64,000 nucleotides of DNA, taken from positions 103,383-167,382 of the forward strand of contig NZ_JOAX01000015.1 of NCBI RefSeq assembly GCF_000720485.1, in the 5' to 3' direction. The notes beneath the pieces were generated by a model. That model made no database searches. It worked only from the letters and a program-made list of their open reading frames with translations, and was not told the origin of the DNA. Source of the DNA: Streptomyces ochraceiscleroticus. Lineage in GTDB: Bacteria > Actinomycetota > Actinomycetes > Streptomycetales > Streptomycetaceae. Shown piece by piece: positions 16,645 through 25,293 of the stretch (positions are counted from its first letter, which is position 1; the number at the start of each line of letters is the position of its first letter). Both the position numbers and the translations under genes were made by a program.

Positions 16645-17631
16645 TCACAACGCCGCGACATTGAGCACAAGCTTGCCCGTGGTCATGCCCGACTCGATGC
16701 GGCGGTGGGCCTCGACGGCCTGCTCCAGAGGCAGAGTTTCGGTCTGTATCTGCAGATCCCCCGTCGCCGCGGCCGCCACCGCGCGGCGCAGCGCCTGGGC
16801 TGTCTCCTTGGGGAAAGCGGCGGAGAAGGCGGCCAGGTTGAAGCCGGAGACGGTCTTGTTGGTGAACCACAGTTCGTTGGCGGGGATGCCGACGTCCTCG
16901 GCACCTGAGGCGTTGCCCATCACCACCAGGCGTCCCATCGGCCCCAGCCGGTCCAGACCGGCGCGGCGGGCCGGACCGCCGACCATGTCGACCACGATGT
17001 CGAACTCGCCGGCCTCGGCGGTCCGGTTCCGCAGGATCACCTCGTCGTAGCCGAAGCGCCTGGCGGCCTCGATCTTGGCTTCGCTGCCGACCGTGCCGAC
17101 CACGCGGCCCGCGCCCAGGAGGTGGGCGATCTGGCCGAGTTGGCTTCCCACGCCGCCGGCCGCCGCATGGACCAGAACGCTCTCTCCGGGCTCGATCCGG
17201 GCCACCCGGTCAAGCACGAGGAACGCGGTGGTGCTGTTGGACGGCAGCGCCGCAGCGACGCCCATCCCGATACCCAAGCCGCCCAGGGGAGCGACCAGGT
17301 CGGCGGAGGTGACCACCACCTCGGCGTACCCGCCACTGTCGATGATCGTGAGCGCGGCCACCGGCTGCCCGACGCTCAGGCCCTCGACGCCCTCGCCGAC
17401 GGCTCGGATCGTGCCCGCCACCTCGATGCCGGGCACGAAGGGGAGCGGTACGTCGACCACGCCGCGCCGGTAGAGGACCTCGGCGAAATTGGCGCCCGCG
17501 TACGCCACGTCGATGGCGACCTGGCCAGGGCCGGGCGCGGGGACCGGCACGGTGTCGACGCGGAGCACCTCGGCCTCGCCGAACTCAGGGATGGTCACTG
17601 CCTTCATCTGCGTGCTGCTGCTGTTGTTCAT
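16645..17631 (-). CDS. Zinc-independent quinone oxidoreductase/MDR alcohol dehydrogenase
   Basis: A 328-residue member of the medium-chain dehydrogenase/reductase superfamily, quinone oxidoreductase branch. The N-terminal GroES-like part shows MKAVTIPEFGEAEVLRVDTV and VPGIEVAGTIRAVGEGVEGL; the Rossmann part shows VLVHAAAGGVGSQLGQIAHL and a helix with FGYDEVILR. The cysteine and histidine zinc ligands of true alcohol dehydrogenases are absent, so it likely reduces quinones or enones with NADPH. Start at 17631 is supported by AGGA upstream. It follows a helix-turn-helix regulator by 44 bases on the same strand, so the two probably form an operon in which the regulator controls its own enzyme. 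Confidence 0.9.
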   Translation of the reverse strand: MNNSSSTQMKAVTIPEFGEAEVLRVDTVPVPAPGPGQVAIDVAYAGANFAEVLYRRGVVDVPLPFVPGIEVAGTIRAVGEGVEGLSVGQPVAALTIIDSGGYAEVVVTSADLVAPLGGLGIGMGVAAALPSNSTTAFLVLDRVARIEPGESVLVHAAAGGVGSQLGQIAHLLGAGRVVGTVGSEAKIEAARRFGYDEVILRNRTAEAGEFDIVVDMVGGPARRAGLDRLGPMGRLVVMGNASGAEDVGIPANELWFTNKTVSGFNLAAFSAAFPKETAQALRRAVAAAATGDLQIQTETLPLEQAVEAHRRIESGMTTGKLVLNVAAL

Positions 17632-17675
17632 GTCGCCGATCCTGCGGCCACGGCAGCACAGCGGGCAGTGCCTCT

Positions 17676-18542
17676 TTATCCTGGGTGTGGCACCACCAGG
17701 CTGTGCTGTCGCATCAGCGCCTCCAGCCGCTGCTGGGTCTCTGTGCCGGGATGCGGGTTGTGCAGGACCAGGTGGTGCCCGGGGTGCTCGGGCAGTGGCA
17801 GCAGCGTGGCCTCGAAGACCATCGTCCCGGCCTCGGGGTGATCGACCGCCTTCACCGCGCTGGTGTGCTCGGCCACATCGTGGCGCGCCCACAGCTCGGC
17901 GAATTCCGGGCTGGCCGCAGCCAGATCAGCGGCGATGCGGCCGAACTCCGGATCGTCCGGGTAGCGTGCCGCGTCGGCCCGGAAGGCAGCGGCCACAGCG
18001 GGCGCGGTCGCAGCCCAGTGCCGGTGCAGCACCCGGTAGCGCACGTTGATGAAGAAGGAGACCAGGCAGTTGTGGTCGCTCTCGCGGTAGCCGAACACCA
18101 CGCGCGCCGCGTCGTTGACGGCGGTGAAGTTCCAGTGCCGGTCGCGGATGTAGCCGGGCCGCGGCGACCAGGCACCCAGCAGCCGTTGCATCTCGGGCGA
18201 GGCCGCCACCGAGGGCGCGAAGGGGGCCTGCGGCGGATTGAGCCCGGCCAGGCGGTACAGATGGGCGCGCTCGGCGAAGTCCAGCAGCAGCACCCGGGCG
18301 ACCGCGTCGAGGACCTGCTCGGACACCTTGATGTCCCGCCCCTGCTCCAGCCACGTGTACCAGGACACTCCGACGCCTGCCAGCACCGCGACCTCCTCGC
18401 GGCGTAGGCCCGGCGTGCGCCGGCGACCGCCGGCCGGCATGCCGACATCCGCCGGCGAGACCCGGGCCCGACGGCTACGCAAGAACTCCCGCAACTCGGA
18501 GCGGCGGTCGGCACAGGGCAGGGACGAATGAGCGCTAGCCAT
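17676..18542 (-). CDS. XRE-family regulator with MmyB-like ligand-binding domain
   Basis: A 288-residue regulator of a family abundant in Streptomyces. The Xre-type helix-turn-helix covers residues ~15-75 with GRRRTPGLRREEVAVLAGVG and SWYTWLEQGRDIKVSEQVLD. The C-terminal MmyB-like ligand-binding domain (a PAS-like fold thought to bind small lipophilic ligands) shows PGYIRDRHWNFTAVNDAA, CLVSFFINVRYRV and the final HPGHHLVLHNPHPGTETQQR. Start at ATG 18542 has AAGG upstream. Its partner is the reductase gene 44 bp downstream. In similar pairs the regulator represses a neighbouring oxidoreductase until a substrate-like molecule is bound; inferred here from position only. Confidence 0.9.
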   Translation of the reverse strand: MASAHSSLPCADRRSELREFLRSRRARVSPADVGMPAGGRRRTPGLRREEVAVLAGVGVSWYTWLEQGRDIKVSEQVLDAVARVLLLDFAERAHLYRLAGLNPPQAPFAPSVAASPEMQRLLGAWSPRPGYIRDRHWNFTAVNDAARVVFGYRESDHNCLVSFFINVRYRVLHRHWAATAPAVAAAFRADAARYPDDPEFGRIAADLAAASPEFAELWARHDVAEHTSAVKAVDHPEAGTMVFEATLLPLPEHPGHHLVLHNPHPGTETQQRLEALMRQHSLVVPHPG

Positions 18543-18741
18543 GGCAGCCAACCTTAAGGCAGCGCCCCGACGCGACCACGAAGGCGATCCGCTTCAACGC
18601 GCAGAACCCACAGGGAAGCCGTCGCCTTCGACCTTCTCCACCAGGCCGACGACGACCGCACCGCCCGCCCCTGCACCGAGCGCCACGTTCGGTCGCGGTG
18701 ATGACATGACCGGCGTGCGGCCCCGCGAGGTCCCGGGTGGC

Positions 18742-20397
18742 TCAGGTGGGCGCGTCCGGCACGTGTGTGTACTCCGGCTGCCACATCGCGTCCTGTACCG
18801 CCTGTACCGGGTCCTCCGGTACGACCGTGGCCACGCCGTCCTCGGCGGCCGCCCGCACGACTGCCACCGCCACCGTCGCCGAGGAGGCGCGCAGGTTTTC
18901 CACCTCGGGGAGCAGCGGTGCGCCCGGCTCGCCCGTGTCCACCTGGCTCGCGACGGCTTCGGCGGCGGCCTGGAGCATGCGGGGCGTCACCCGTTCGGCG
19001 CGCGAGACGATGACGCCCAGGCCCACGCCGGGGTAGACGAGCGCGTTGTTGGCCTGGCCGATGACGTGGCGGACTCCGCCGATGTCCACCGGATCGACCG
19101 GGACGCCGACCGCGGTCAGCGCCTTGCCGTCGGTCCATTTCAGCACGTCGGCGGGGAGCGCCTCGATCTTCTCGGTGGGGTTGGAGAGGGGCAGGACGAC
19201 CGGCCGGTCGATGTGTTCGGCCATGGCCTCCACCACTTCCCGGGTGAAGGCGCCGCCTACGGTCGAGGTGCCGACGAGGATCGTCGGGTGCACGTTTTGT
19301 ACGGTCGTCAGCAGGTCGAGAGGACCTCCGTCGGACCAGTCCTTGACCTCGCCGGCGGGCCGGGCGTAGCCGCGCTGGTAGTCGCGCAGGTCCGGCATGT
19401 CGTCGAGCAGCAGCCCCGGTTTGTCGATCAGCCAGACCCGCCGGGTCGCCTCGTCCTCGTCCAGGCCGTCGCGGACCATGGCCGCGCGCAGCTGGTCGGC
19501 GATGCCGACGCCCGCCGTACCAGCACCGAACACCACGACGCGCTGCTCGCGGAACGGTACGCCGGTGACGTCCAGCGCGGACAGCACCGCGGCGAGCGTG
19601 ATCGCGCCGGTGCCCTGCATGTCGTCGTTGAACATGCGGTGGCGATCGCCGTACTGCTCCAGGACGCGCCGGGCGTTGCCGGCGCCGAAGTCCTCGAAGT
19701 GCAGCAGCGCGTCCGGGTACAGCGAAGACACGGTCTCCAGGTAGTCGGCCACGAACCGGTCGTAGCGCTCGCCGCGGACCCGACTGTGCCGTGCGCCGAG
19801 GTAGAGCGGGTCGTTGAGCAGGGTCTCGTTGTCGGTACCGACGTCGAGGACGACCGGCAGGCAGCGGCCGGGGTCGATGCCCGCGGCCGCGGTGTAGACC
19901 GCGAGCTTGCCCACCGAGATCTGGATGCCGTGCACGCCCCAGTCGCCGATGCCCAGGATCTGCTCGGCATCGGTCACCACCAGCATGTCCACGTCGTCAG
20001 GGGAGAGTCGGCGTGCCTCGAACGAGCGGCGCAGGTCCTCGGGACGGTCGATGGACAGGAACACGCCCCGGGGGCGCCGGTATTCGTGGCTGTAGTCCTT
20101 GATCGCCTGGCCCACGGTCGGGTCGTAGACGATGGGCAGCAGTTCCACGAGGTGTTCCGTCAGCAGACGGTAGTAGAGCACCTCGTTGCGGTCGTGCAGC
20201 TGCTCCAGGTAGATGTTCGCGGCCAGATCGGTCGGCTGCCGCTTCAGCTGTCCGTACGCGCGCTGCGCCTGCTGGTCCAGGCTGAGTACGCCGTCGGGCA
20301 GCCACCCCACGAGGTCGTGACAGTCACGTTCCGCACGGGTGAAGGCCGTTCCGTGATTGGTCAACGGATCGCCCATCACCCAGGGCAGTCCGCCCAC
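18742..20397 (-). CDS. NAD-dependent malic enzyme (SfcA/MaeA type)
   Basis: A 551-residue malic enzyme that oxidatively decarboxylates malate to pyruvate. It starts at GTG 20397, preceded by AGGAGAGAGG. The long ~550-residue form, typical of the SfcA/MaeA class, is complete: active-site tyrosine region LLPIVYDPTVGQA, the metal/lysine loop VVTDAEQILGIGDWG, FEDFGAGNARRVLE and FNDDMQGTGAITLAAVLSAL, the dinucleotide-binding VVVFGAGTAGVGIAD near residue 290, and LSNPTEKIEALPADVLKWTD. It links C4 acids to pyruvate during growth on organic acids. A second malic enzyme gene of the shorter ACT-domain class is truncated at 35651-36073, so this one may be the only working copy in the region. No operon partners. 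Confidence 0.95.
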   Translation of the reverse strand: MGGLPWVMGDPLTNHGTAFTRAERDCHDLVGWLPDGVLSLDQQAQRAYGQLKRQPTDLAANIYLEQLHDRNEVLYYRLLTEHLVELLPIVYDPTVGQAIKDYSHEYRRPRGVFLSIDRPEDLRRSFEARRLSPDDVDMLVVTDAEQILGIGDWGVHGIQISVGKLAVYTAAAGIDPGRCLPVVLDVGTDNETLLNDPLYLGARHSRVRGERYDRFVADYLETVSSLYPDALLHFEDFGAGNARRVLEQYGDRHRMFNDDMQGTGAITLAAVLSALDVTGVPFREQRVVVFGAGTAGVGIADQLRAAMVRDGLDEDEATRRVWLIDKPGLLLDDMPDLRDYQRGYARPAGEVKDWSDGGPLDLLTTVQNVHPTILVGTSTVGGAFTREVVEAMAEHIDRPVVLPLSNPTEKIEALPADVLKWTDGKALTAVGVPVDPVDIGGVRHVIGQANNALVYPGVGLGVIVSRAERVTPRMLQAAAEAVASQVDTGEPGAPLLPEVENLRASSATVAVAVVRAAAEDGVATVVPEDPVQAVQDAMWQPEYTHVPDAPT

Positions 20398-20459
20398 GCG
20401 TGCTCACCTCTCTCCTGGTACGGGTGCGTGCCCGGCCACCACCTGGCGGCACGCAGGCA

Positions 20460-20690
20460 CGGCTTTCAGTATCACCGCGGGCGCAGCAGCCCGCATCCGC
20501 CCCGCCCCCGATGGTGGCAGACGTCGGCCCGGAGATGGCCGCCGCGGCGGCCGCGCTGCCGTACAACGTTGTCCTGGACGGTGAGCTGGCCATCCGGGCC
20601 GACGGCCGCCTGGCCTTCGCGCACCTGGCACGGCGGCTGAACCACCGCCCAGCGACCGCCGTGCGACTGGCGCAGCGACCGCCGCGCGAC
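20460..20690 (+). pseudogene. Fragment of an ATP-dependent DNA ligase
   Basis: One plus-strand frame reads VADVGPEMAAAAAALPYNVV and LDGELAIRADGRLAFAHLAR, followed by RRLNHRPATAVRLAQRPP. This matches the adenylation-domain stretch of actinobacterial ATP-dependent DNA ligases around the conserved LDGEL motif (motif III region). Neither the KYDG active-site lysine region nor the C-terminal OB domain is present, so only about 80 codons remain. It lies between two minus-strand genes and is surely non-functional. Homology call is from memory of the family. Confidence 0.6.
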
Positions 20691-20811
20691 TCGCCCGGTG
20701 GCAGAACGAGGCGGCGACCAGGAACACGGTGCCGGCCAGACGGACGAACGGCCCGCCGAGCACTGTGCCGGCGGGCCGTTCGTTGGGTGTGCGGGTGCGT
20801 GTTCTCAGACG

Positions 20812-22692
20812 TCAGCGCGCCGGGTGCAGCACCATCGCGGAGCCGCCATCACGTCGCTTCGGTTCGGCGACCGCCTGTGTGCGGCCATCGGGCCGGAATT
20901 CCAGGGCCGCCACCGCCCCGATCTCCGGTGACGGGGTGAAGGTCGACGGGGCAAGGGTGAAGCGCTGGCCGAGATGTTCCAGGGCCGGGCGCTCCGGCGA
21001 GTCGAGGAAGGCCGGCTCGGCCTCGGTCTTGGCCGAGTTGCGTTGTGAGATGCGCGGCGCGGTCACCGCTTGCGGCAGCGTCATGCCCAGGTCGATCCGG
21101 TTGATGAGGGTCTGCAGCACCGTGGTGATGATGGTCGCGCCGCCGGGCGAGCCCACCGCGAGGAACGGCTTGCCGTCCTTGAGCACGATCGTCGGCGACA
21201 TGCTGCTGCGCGGACGCTTGCCGGGGCCCGGCAGGTTCGGATCCGGCACACCCGGGGTGACCGGTGTGAAGTTGAAGTCCGTCAGCTCATTGTTGAGCAG
21301 GAATCCGCGGCCGGGCACGGTGATGGCCGAACCGCCGGTCTGTTCGATCGTCAGGGTGTAGGAGACCACGTTGCCCCAGCGGTCGGACGCCACGAGGTGG
21401 GTGGTCGACGGCCCCTCGTACGCCTCCTTGCTGCCGGTGCCCTTGACGCACCCGGAGCCGGGCTTGCGCGGATCGGCGGGAGCCACCGGGCTGGTGAGCG
21501 TGGCATCCGGCCGGATCAGGCAGGAGCGGTCCTTGGCGAAGTCCTTGGAGAGCAGCTCCTTCGTCGGTACGTCGGAGTACTTCGGGTCGCCCACCCAGCG
21601 GTTACGGTCGGCGAAGGCGATCCGGCCGGCCTCCAGGTAGTGGTGCAGCGCCTGGACCCGGTCATCCTTGGACAGGCGGTAGTTCTCCAGGATGTTCAGG
21701 GCCTCGCCGACGGTGGTGCCGCCGGAGGAGGACGGCGCCATGCTGTACACGTCGAGCCCGCGGTAGCCGGTACGGGTGGGCGCCTGCTGCAGTGCCGCGT
21801 AACGCGCGAGGTCACCCTTGTCCATGAGGCCGGGGCGGACGGGCTCGGCACCGTCGGCCATGGGCGGCTTCTGGACCGTACGCACTACCTCACGTCCGAG
21901 GTCGCCGTGGTAGAGCGCGCCGATGCCCTCGCGTGCGAGTTCCCGGTACGTACGGGCCAGGCCCGGGTTGCGGAACCGCGAGCCGACCTCGGGGAGCTTG
22001 CCGCCCGGCAGGAACAGGTCGCTGGTGGAGCGGAACTGCCGGAAGCGGTCCTCGTTCATCTCGGTCTGCGCACGGAACTGCTTGTCGACGACGAAGCCGT
22101 CGTCGGCGATCCGAGTGGCCGGCTTCAAGGCCCGCGCGAGCGAGACCGTGCCCCAGTCGTTCAGCGCCTTCTGCCAGGTCGCGGGGGTGCCCGGAATGCC
22201 CACGGACAGGCCCGAGTTGACGGCCTCCTTGAACGGGATGGGCTTCTTCGTCGACGGGTCGATGAAGGAATCCGAGCGCATACGGGCCGGGGCGGTCTCC
22301 CGGCCGTCGATGGTGCGCACCCGGTGGGCCGCCGCGTCGTAATAGACCATGTAGCCACCGCCGCCGACTCCCGCGGAGTACGGCTCGACGACACCGAGCG
22401 CGGCCGCGGTGGCCACGGCGGCGTCCACAGCGTTGCCCCCGTGCTTGAGGACGTCGATCCCGGCCTGTGACGCGTAGGGGTTGACGCTGGAGACCGCGCC
22501 GCCACTGCCTACGGCGACGGGCTGCTCCGCGGGTGGCTGCGGCCCTGAACGAGCGGGGGTGGCATCGGTAGCGGTGGCGTCGGAACGCGCGGCGGTAGTG
22601 GCAGAACCGAGAGCGCTGGACGGCAGGACGAAGGGGAGAGAAAACACTGTCGCCGCGGATACGGCAGCGACGACGGCACGGCGGACACCCAT
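20812..22692 (-). CDS. ggt: Gamma-glutamyltransferase, secreted
   Basis: A 626-residue secreted N-terminal-nucleophile hydrolase that transfers or hydrolyses gamma-glutamyl groups, for example from glutathione analogues or poly-gamma-glutamate. ATG at 22692 follows an ideal GGAGG site; a longer frame exists but lacks one. Residues 1-30 form a signal peptide (GVRRAVVAAVSAATVFSLPF), followed by an Ala/Thr-rich linker. The enzyme core has HGGNAVDAAVATAAALGVVE, GVGGGGYMVYYD, the large-to-small subunit junction with the nucleophile Thr in EGPSTTHLVASDRWGN (about residue 430), and GSPGGATIITTVLQTL. All elements for self-cleavage are in place. It is a single gene with a long, gene-free region upstream. 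Confidence 0.95.
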   Translation of the reverse strand: MGVRRAVVAAVSAATVFSLPFVLPSSALGSATTAARSDATATDATPARSGPQPPAEQPVAVGSGGAVSSVNPYASQAGIDVLKHGGNAVDAAVATAAALGVVEPYSAGVGGGGYMVYYDAAAHRVRTIDGRETAPARMRSDSFIDPSTKKPIPFKEAVNSGLSVGIPGTPATWQKALNDWGTVSLARALKPATRIADDGFVVDKQFRAQTEMNEDRFRQFRSTSDLFLPGGKLPEVGSRFRNPGLARTYRELAREGIGALYHGDLGREVVRTVQKPPMADGAEPVRPGLMDKGDLARYAALQQAPTRTGYRGLDVYSMAPSSSGGTTVGEALNILENYRLSKDDRVQALHHYLEAGRIAFADRNRWVGDPKYSDVPTKELLSKDFAKDRSCLIRPDATLTSPVAPADPRKPGSGCVKGTGSKEAYEGPSTTHLVASDRWGNVVSYTLTIEQTGGSAITVPGRGFLLNNELTDFNFTPVTPGVPDPNLPGPGKRPRSSMSPTIVLKDGKPFLAVGSPGGATIITTVLQTLINRIDLGMTLPQAVTAPRISQRNSAKTEAEPAFLDSPERPALEHLGQRFTLAPSTFTPSPEIGAVAALEFRPDGRTQAVAEPKRRDGGSAMVLHPAR

Positions 22693-23186
22693 GGAGCCTC
22701 CGAGGAATTGTGCGAAAGGGTTTCCCAAAACCTTGGTGGACGGCAAATGCTTCGGCAATGATCATGGGCAAGATTTGCGCGAAACATGAGGTTCCTCACC
22801 GGTAACCAAAAAAGCGTCGGGAACCCTTCACCATTCCGCTCAAATCACCCTCTACGCTCCCCTTTGCGTGCCTCTTCGGATGCCCGGCCACTCGCCCCTC
22901 CGGCCTCGCGCTCCGTCGGCCTCCGACGGGGTCGCGGCACTCTGTTCGCTCGCCCACTCGGCGCGCTGGCCAGCGCCGATGTACGGAGCGTGATCCGCTA
23001 CCGCGCCCCCGGCCCGGGGGAGGGAGGTGGCTCGGGGGCGCGATGCGGCCCGGCGTCATACGGACACCGGAGCGGGCGTCCCACAGCCACGGGGGAGTAT
23101 GCGTGGGCGCCCAGGCCAGGAATTGCGCCTGACGGAAAAGACCCTAGACAGATCTGCCGGTACGTCACCACCGGCCTGATCAAAAC
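22693..23186. other. Gene-free region upstream of ggt
   Basis: About 490 bases with no frame that looks coding. It probably holds the ggt promoter near 22760-22830, where the base composition drops, but I cannot point to clear -35/-10 boxes. Confidence 0.4.
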
Positions 23187-23248
23187 TTGAGGGTTACTTC
23201 CCGGTCGCGTGGATATTTGAGCGGCAATTGAGAGTTACTGCCCGGTCG
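23187..23248. repeat. Two 21-bp direct repeats, 41 bp apart
   Basis: TTGAGGGTTACTTCCCGGTC(G) at 23187-23207 recurs at 23228-23248 with two mismatches. The repeat overlaps the 3' end of the decayed TetR gene and the second copy contributes to its last codons, consistent with a local tandem duplication. Confidence 0.7.
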
Positions 23249-23860
23249 TCCGGAAAGGCCAAGCGCGCACGTTCAGCAATTGGTGGAACGCCGAACGCCG
23301 ACAGGATCCGCTGTACGGCATGATCAGGCTCCTCCTCGCGGTCTCCGTCACCGGCCCCGCCCTCCACCAATGTGCGCATCACTTCCTGAAGGCCACCGAC
23401 CAGGAAGCCTGTCATCGTCCGCGCGTCAGGCGCCGCGCCGTCGGCATGCTCGCCCAGGGCTCGGCGCGCCAGGGCGGCGCAGTGCGGTCGCAGCACTTCG
23501 CGGAAGGCCGCGGCGGTGCGTTGTGACGCCGCGCCGGGGGAGAGGTGGCCGTACTGCGCGCTGTGTTCCATCGCGAAGCGCGCCGGTCGATGCCCTGTTC
23601 CGGCCCGTCGTCAGCGGCTGAGCCCGGTGCGTCACCCCGCTCCGTGCCCTCTCCCTCATGCCCCAGCGGTTGCTGGGCGGCGTGGAGGCGTGGAAGGCGT
23701 CGATGACGGCCACCGCGACCGCGTCGTTGCGGTCGCGGAAGTGCTGGTACGACCTGCCTGCTGACGCCCGCGCGATCGGCGATGTCAGCCACGGAGATCT
23801 CCTCGATGCGCCGCTTCCTCGCCAGATTCGCGGCGACCTTCTGCGGCCGCCGTGCCGGTT
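23194..23860 (-). pseudogene. TetR-family regulator broken by frameshifts
   Basis: Three minus-strand frames together spell one TetR protein. The first gives the DNA-binding region EEISVADIADRAGVSRQ; an extra base in the turn (near 23757) moves the continuation YQHFRDRNDAVAVAVIDAFH into a second frame; and around 23600-23625 another shift leads to RFAMEHSAQYGHLSPG, then RTMTGFLVGGLQEVMRTLVE and RILSAFGVPPIAERARLAF in a third. The order and spacing match an intact TetR regulator of about 200 residues, so at least two frameshifts have inactivated it. The start is unclear. Sequencing error is possible but two separate shifts argue for decay. Confidence 0.75.
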
Positions 23861-24049
23861 GGTGCCGCGGTCGACGGAAGGGCCGGGCGCTGTGCTGATC
23901 GACTGGCTGTGGCCCCACCCGGCCGCGATCTCGGGGTGTCAGCAGGGTGCCTGCCGACTCCTGGGTACCCGTGTGGGCATCATCGAGCGCGCACTGCGGC
24001 AGGGCACGCCCGCCGGCGCCGCAAGGCACGACGAAAGGACGGAAGCGCT

Positions 24050-24496
24050 GTGGCGAGCACCGGTGGTCTGCCCACCCTCCATACGCTGACCGAGCTGGCC
24101 GGGCTCGTGGAGCACCGTGATCAGTTGTATGTGAGGTGGTCGCGCGGGCCCGAGACCGACCTCAGGGCAGTCTCCAGCACCGACGACCTCACCGGCATCT
24201 CCTTGCCTGGCCTGTCCGCCAACCCGCTCGACGTCGCACCGTGGTGGCAAAGCCGTTCCGTACGCGTTTGGGTCGCCCGACGCCTGTACGACTACTCCCA
24301 CCTGCCGCGGGAGAAGGGGCCGGGCGTCCGGGCGTGGGTCTTGCGCGGCACCGAAGCCGACCGCGGTCCCGACAACGAACCACTGGTCACGGACGTCGAG
24401 CCCCTCGGCTGGGTCCACTCCCGCGTCCTGGAGGAAGCCGAGGAAGAAGTGAAACGGCACAAGGAACAGTGGGGCCCGCTGCGCCGCGAAGGCTGA
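24050..24496 (+). CDS. DUF6098 family protein
   Basis: A 148-residue soluble protein starting at GTG 24050, with AAAGGACGGAAG upstream. The sequence LYVRWSRGPETDL, LTGISLPGLSANPLDVAPWW, VRVWVARRLYDYSHL and GPGVRAWVLRGTEADRGPDN matches what I recall as DUF6098, a Streptomyces family of unknown function. The C-terminal 20 residues are a charged helix. The conserved Trp and Arg residues suggest a compact enzyme-like or binding fold, but no catalytic motif is known to me. The next gene on the same strand is a small general-stress protein 140 bp away, so co-regulation under stress is possible. Confidence 0.75.
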   Translation: MASTGGLPTLHTLTELAGLVEHRDQLYVRWSRGPETDLRAVSSTDDLTGISLPGLSANPLDVAPWWQSRSVRVWVARRLYDYSHLPREKGPGVRAWVLRGTEADRGPDNEPLVTDVEPLGWVHSRVLEEAEEEVKRHKEQWGPLRREG

Positions 24497-24636
24497 GGAG
24501 CCGAGGATGGTTCGCGTGGACTGTGACGTGCCACGCATCACGTTCCCCAAGTTCTGTTTGTCCTGCATGCCCCCCGGTCGGCTTGGGCACTCGCGAGGTG
24601 CAAGGCACTCAGCAAGACGAGATGGAGGGAGCAGTG

Positions 24637-24870
24637 ATGACTGCGTCCAACAACTCGGGCAATTTCGCTGACGACCCGCAGCGCGCCTCGCAGGCCGGCC
24701 AGAAGGGCGGTCAGGAGAGCGGCGGGAACTTTGCGAACGATCCGCAGCGTGCTTCCGAGGCCGGTCAGAAGGGTGGCCACGAGAGCGGCGGTAACTTCGC
24801 CAATGATCCGCAGCGTGCTTCCGAGGCGGGCCAGAAGGGTGGCCAGGAGAGCGGCGGCGGGCAGCGCTGA
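24637..24870 (+). CDS. Con-10/KGG-repeat general stress protein
   Basis: A 77-residue, highly hydrophilic and probably disordered protein. It has three near-identical repeats of 23 residues, each SGNF(A/D).DPQRAS.AGQKGG, with the Lys-Gly-Gly motif that defines the con-10/KGG family. Members of this family are induced by desiccation, osmotic or general stress in Bacillus, fungi and actinomycetes. The DNA repeats are 69 bp and differ by a few bases. GGAGGGAG precedes ATG 24637. A 20-bp perfect terminator follows the stop, so it is transcribed alone or at the end of a unit with the DUF6098 gene. Role inferred from family. Confidence 0.88.
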   Translation: MTASNNSGNFADDPQRASQAGQKGGQESGGNFANDPQRASEAGQKGGHESGGNFANDPQRASEAGQKGGQESGGGQR

Positions 24871-24878
24871 GCGCAAGG

Positions 24879-24920
24879 ACGTGTGGGCCCGACGAGCAGT
24901 TGCTCGTCGGGCCCACACGT
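24879..24920 (+). terminator. Very strong hairpin terminator
   Basis: A perfect 20-bp stem (ACGTGTGGGCCCGACGAGCA with its complement) and a 2-base loop begins eight bases after the stress-protein stop. It is the strongest hairpin in the window. Confidence 0.9.
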
Positions 24921-25035
24921 TTGTGGGTGACGGGGCAGGGCCGGCGAAGGCGCGCCTGCCCGGCCCGGTGGCGGAACGGGCTTACGCATCGCGTTCCCAG
25001 CTCAGGCCCCGCCCGCGCTCCCGCACCGTCAGCCG

Positions 25036-25204
25036 GGCTGCAGGAGGAGGCGTGGGTCGAGGAGGCCGCCCGGCGGCTGGGCGGGAAGATCTTCTCGGCC
25101 CTTGTCGTGCTGCTGTATGCCTGGGTGGTCCAAGTCGGCGGGTCGGTGCGGTCGCCAGGGTGGGGGAGGAGTTCGGCGGGTTCGCCAGGCAGCGCGAGTA
25201 GATG
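25036..25204 (+). pseudogene. Frameshifted small membrane-protein gene
   Basis: One frame reads WVEEAARRLGGKIFSALVVL then LYAWVVQVGG, a single membrane helix, and after a frameshift near 25140 another frame gives VGAVARVGEEFGGFARQRE and a stop. Together they look like one short membrane protein of unknown function that has lost its frame and its start. Confidence 0.4.
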
Positions 25205-25293
25205 GAGGGGGTAAGGCGATGAGTGGGACGCCGGATGGGGCGCGGACGACGAGTACGAGTGAGTGTGATGAGCGTGCCAGCGGTTGGAGCAAG

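Noticed and set aside
18554..19138. 194-codon minus frame beside the malic enzyme gene
   Set aside because: It is an out-of-frame shadow of the malic enzyme C-terminus that extends into the intergenic space.
22786..23190. 134-codon plus frame upstream of ggt
   Set aside because: Codon use and composition are unlike the real genes here, there is no ribosome-binding site, and no family is recognisable.
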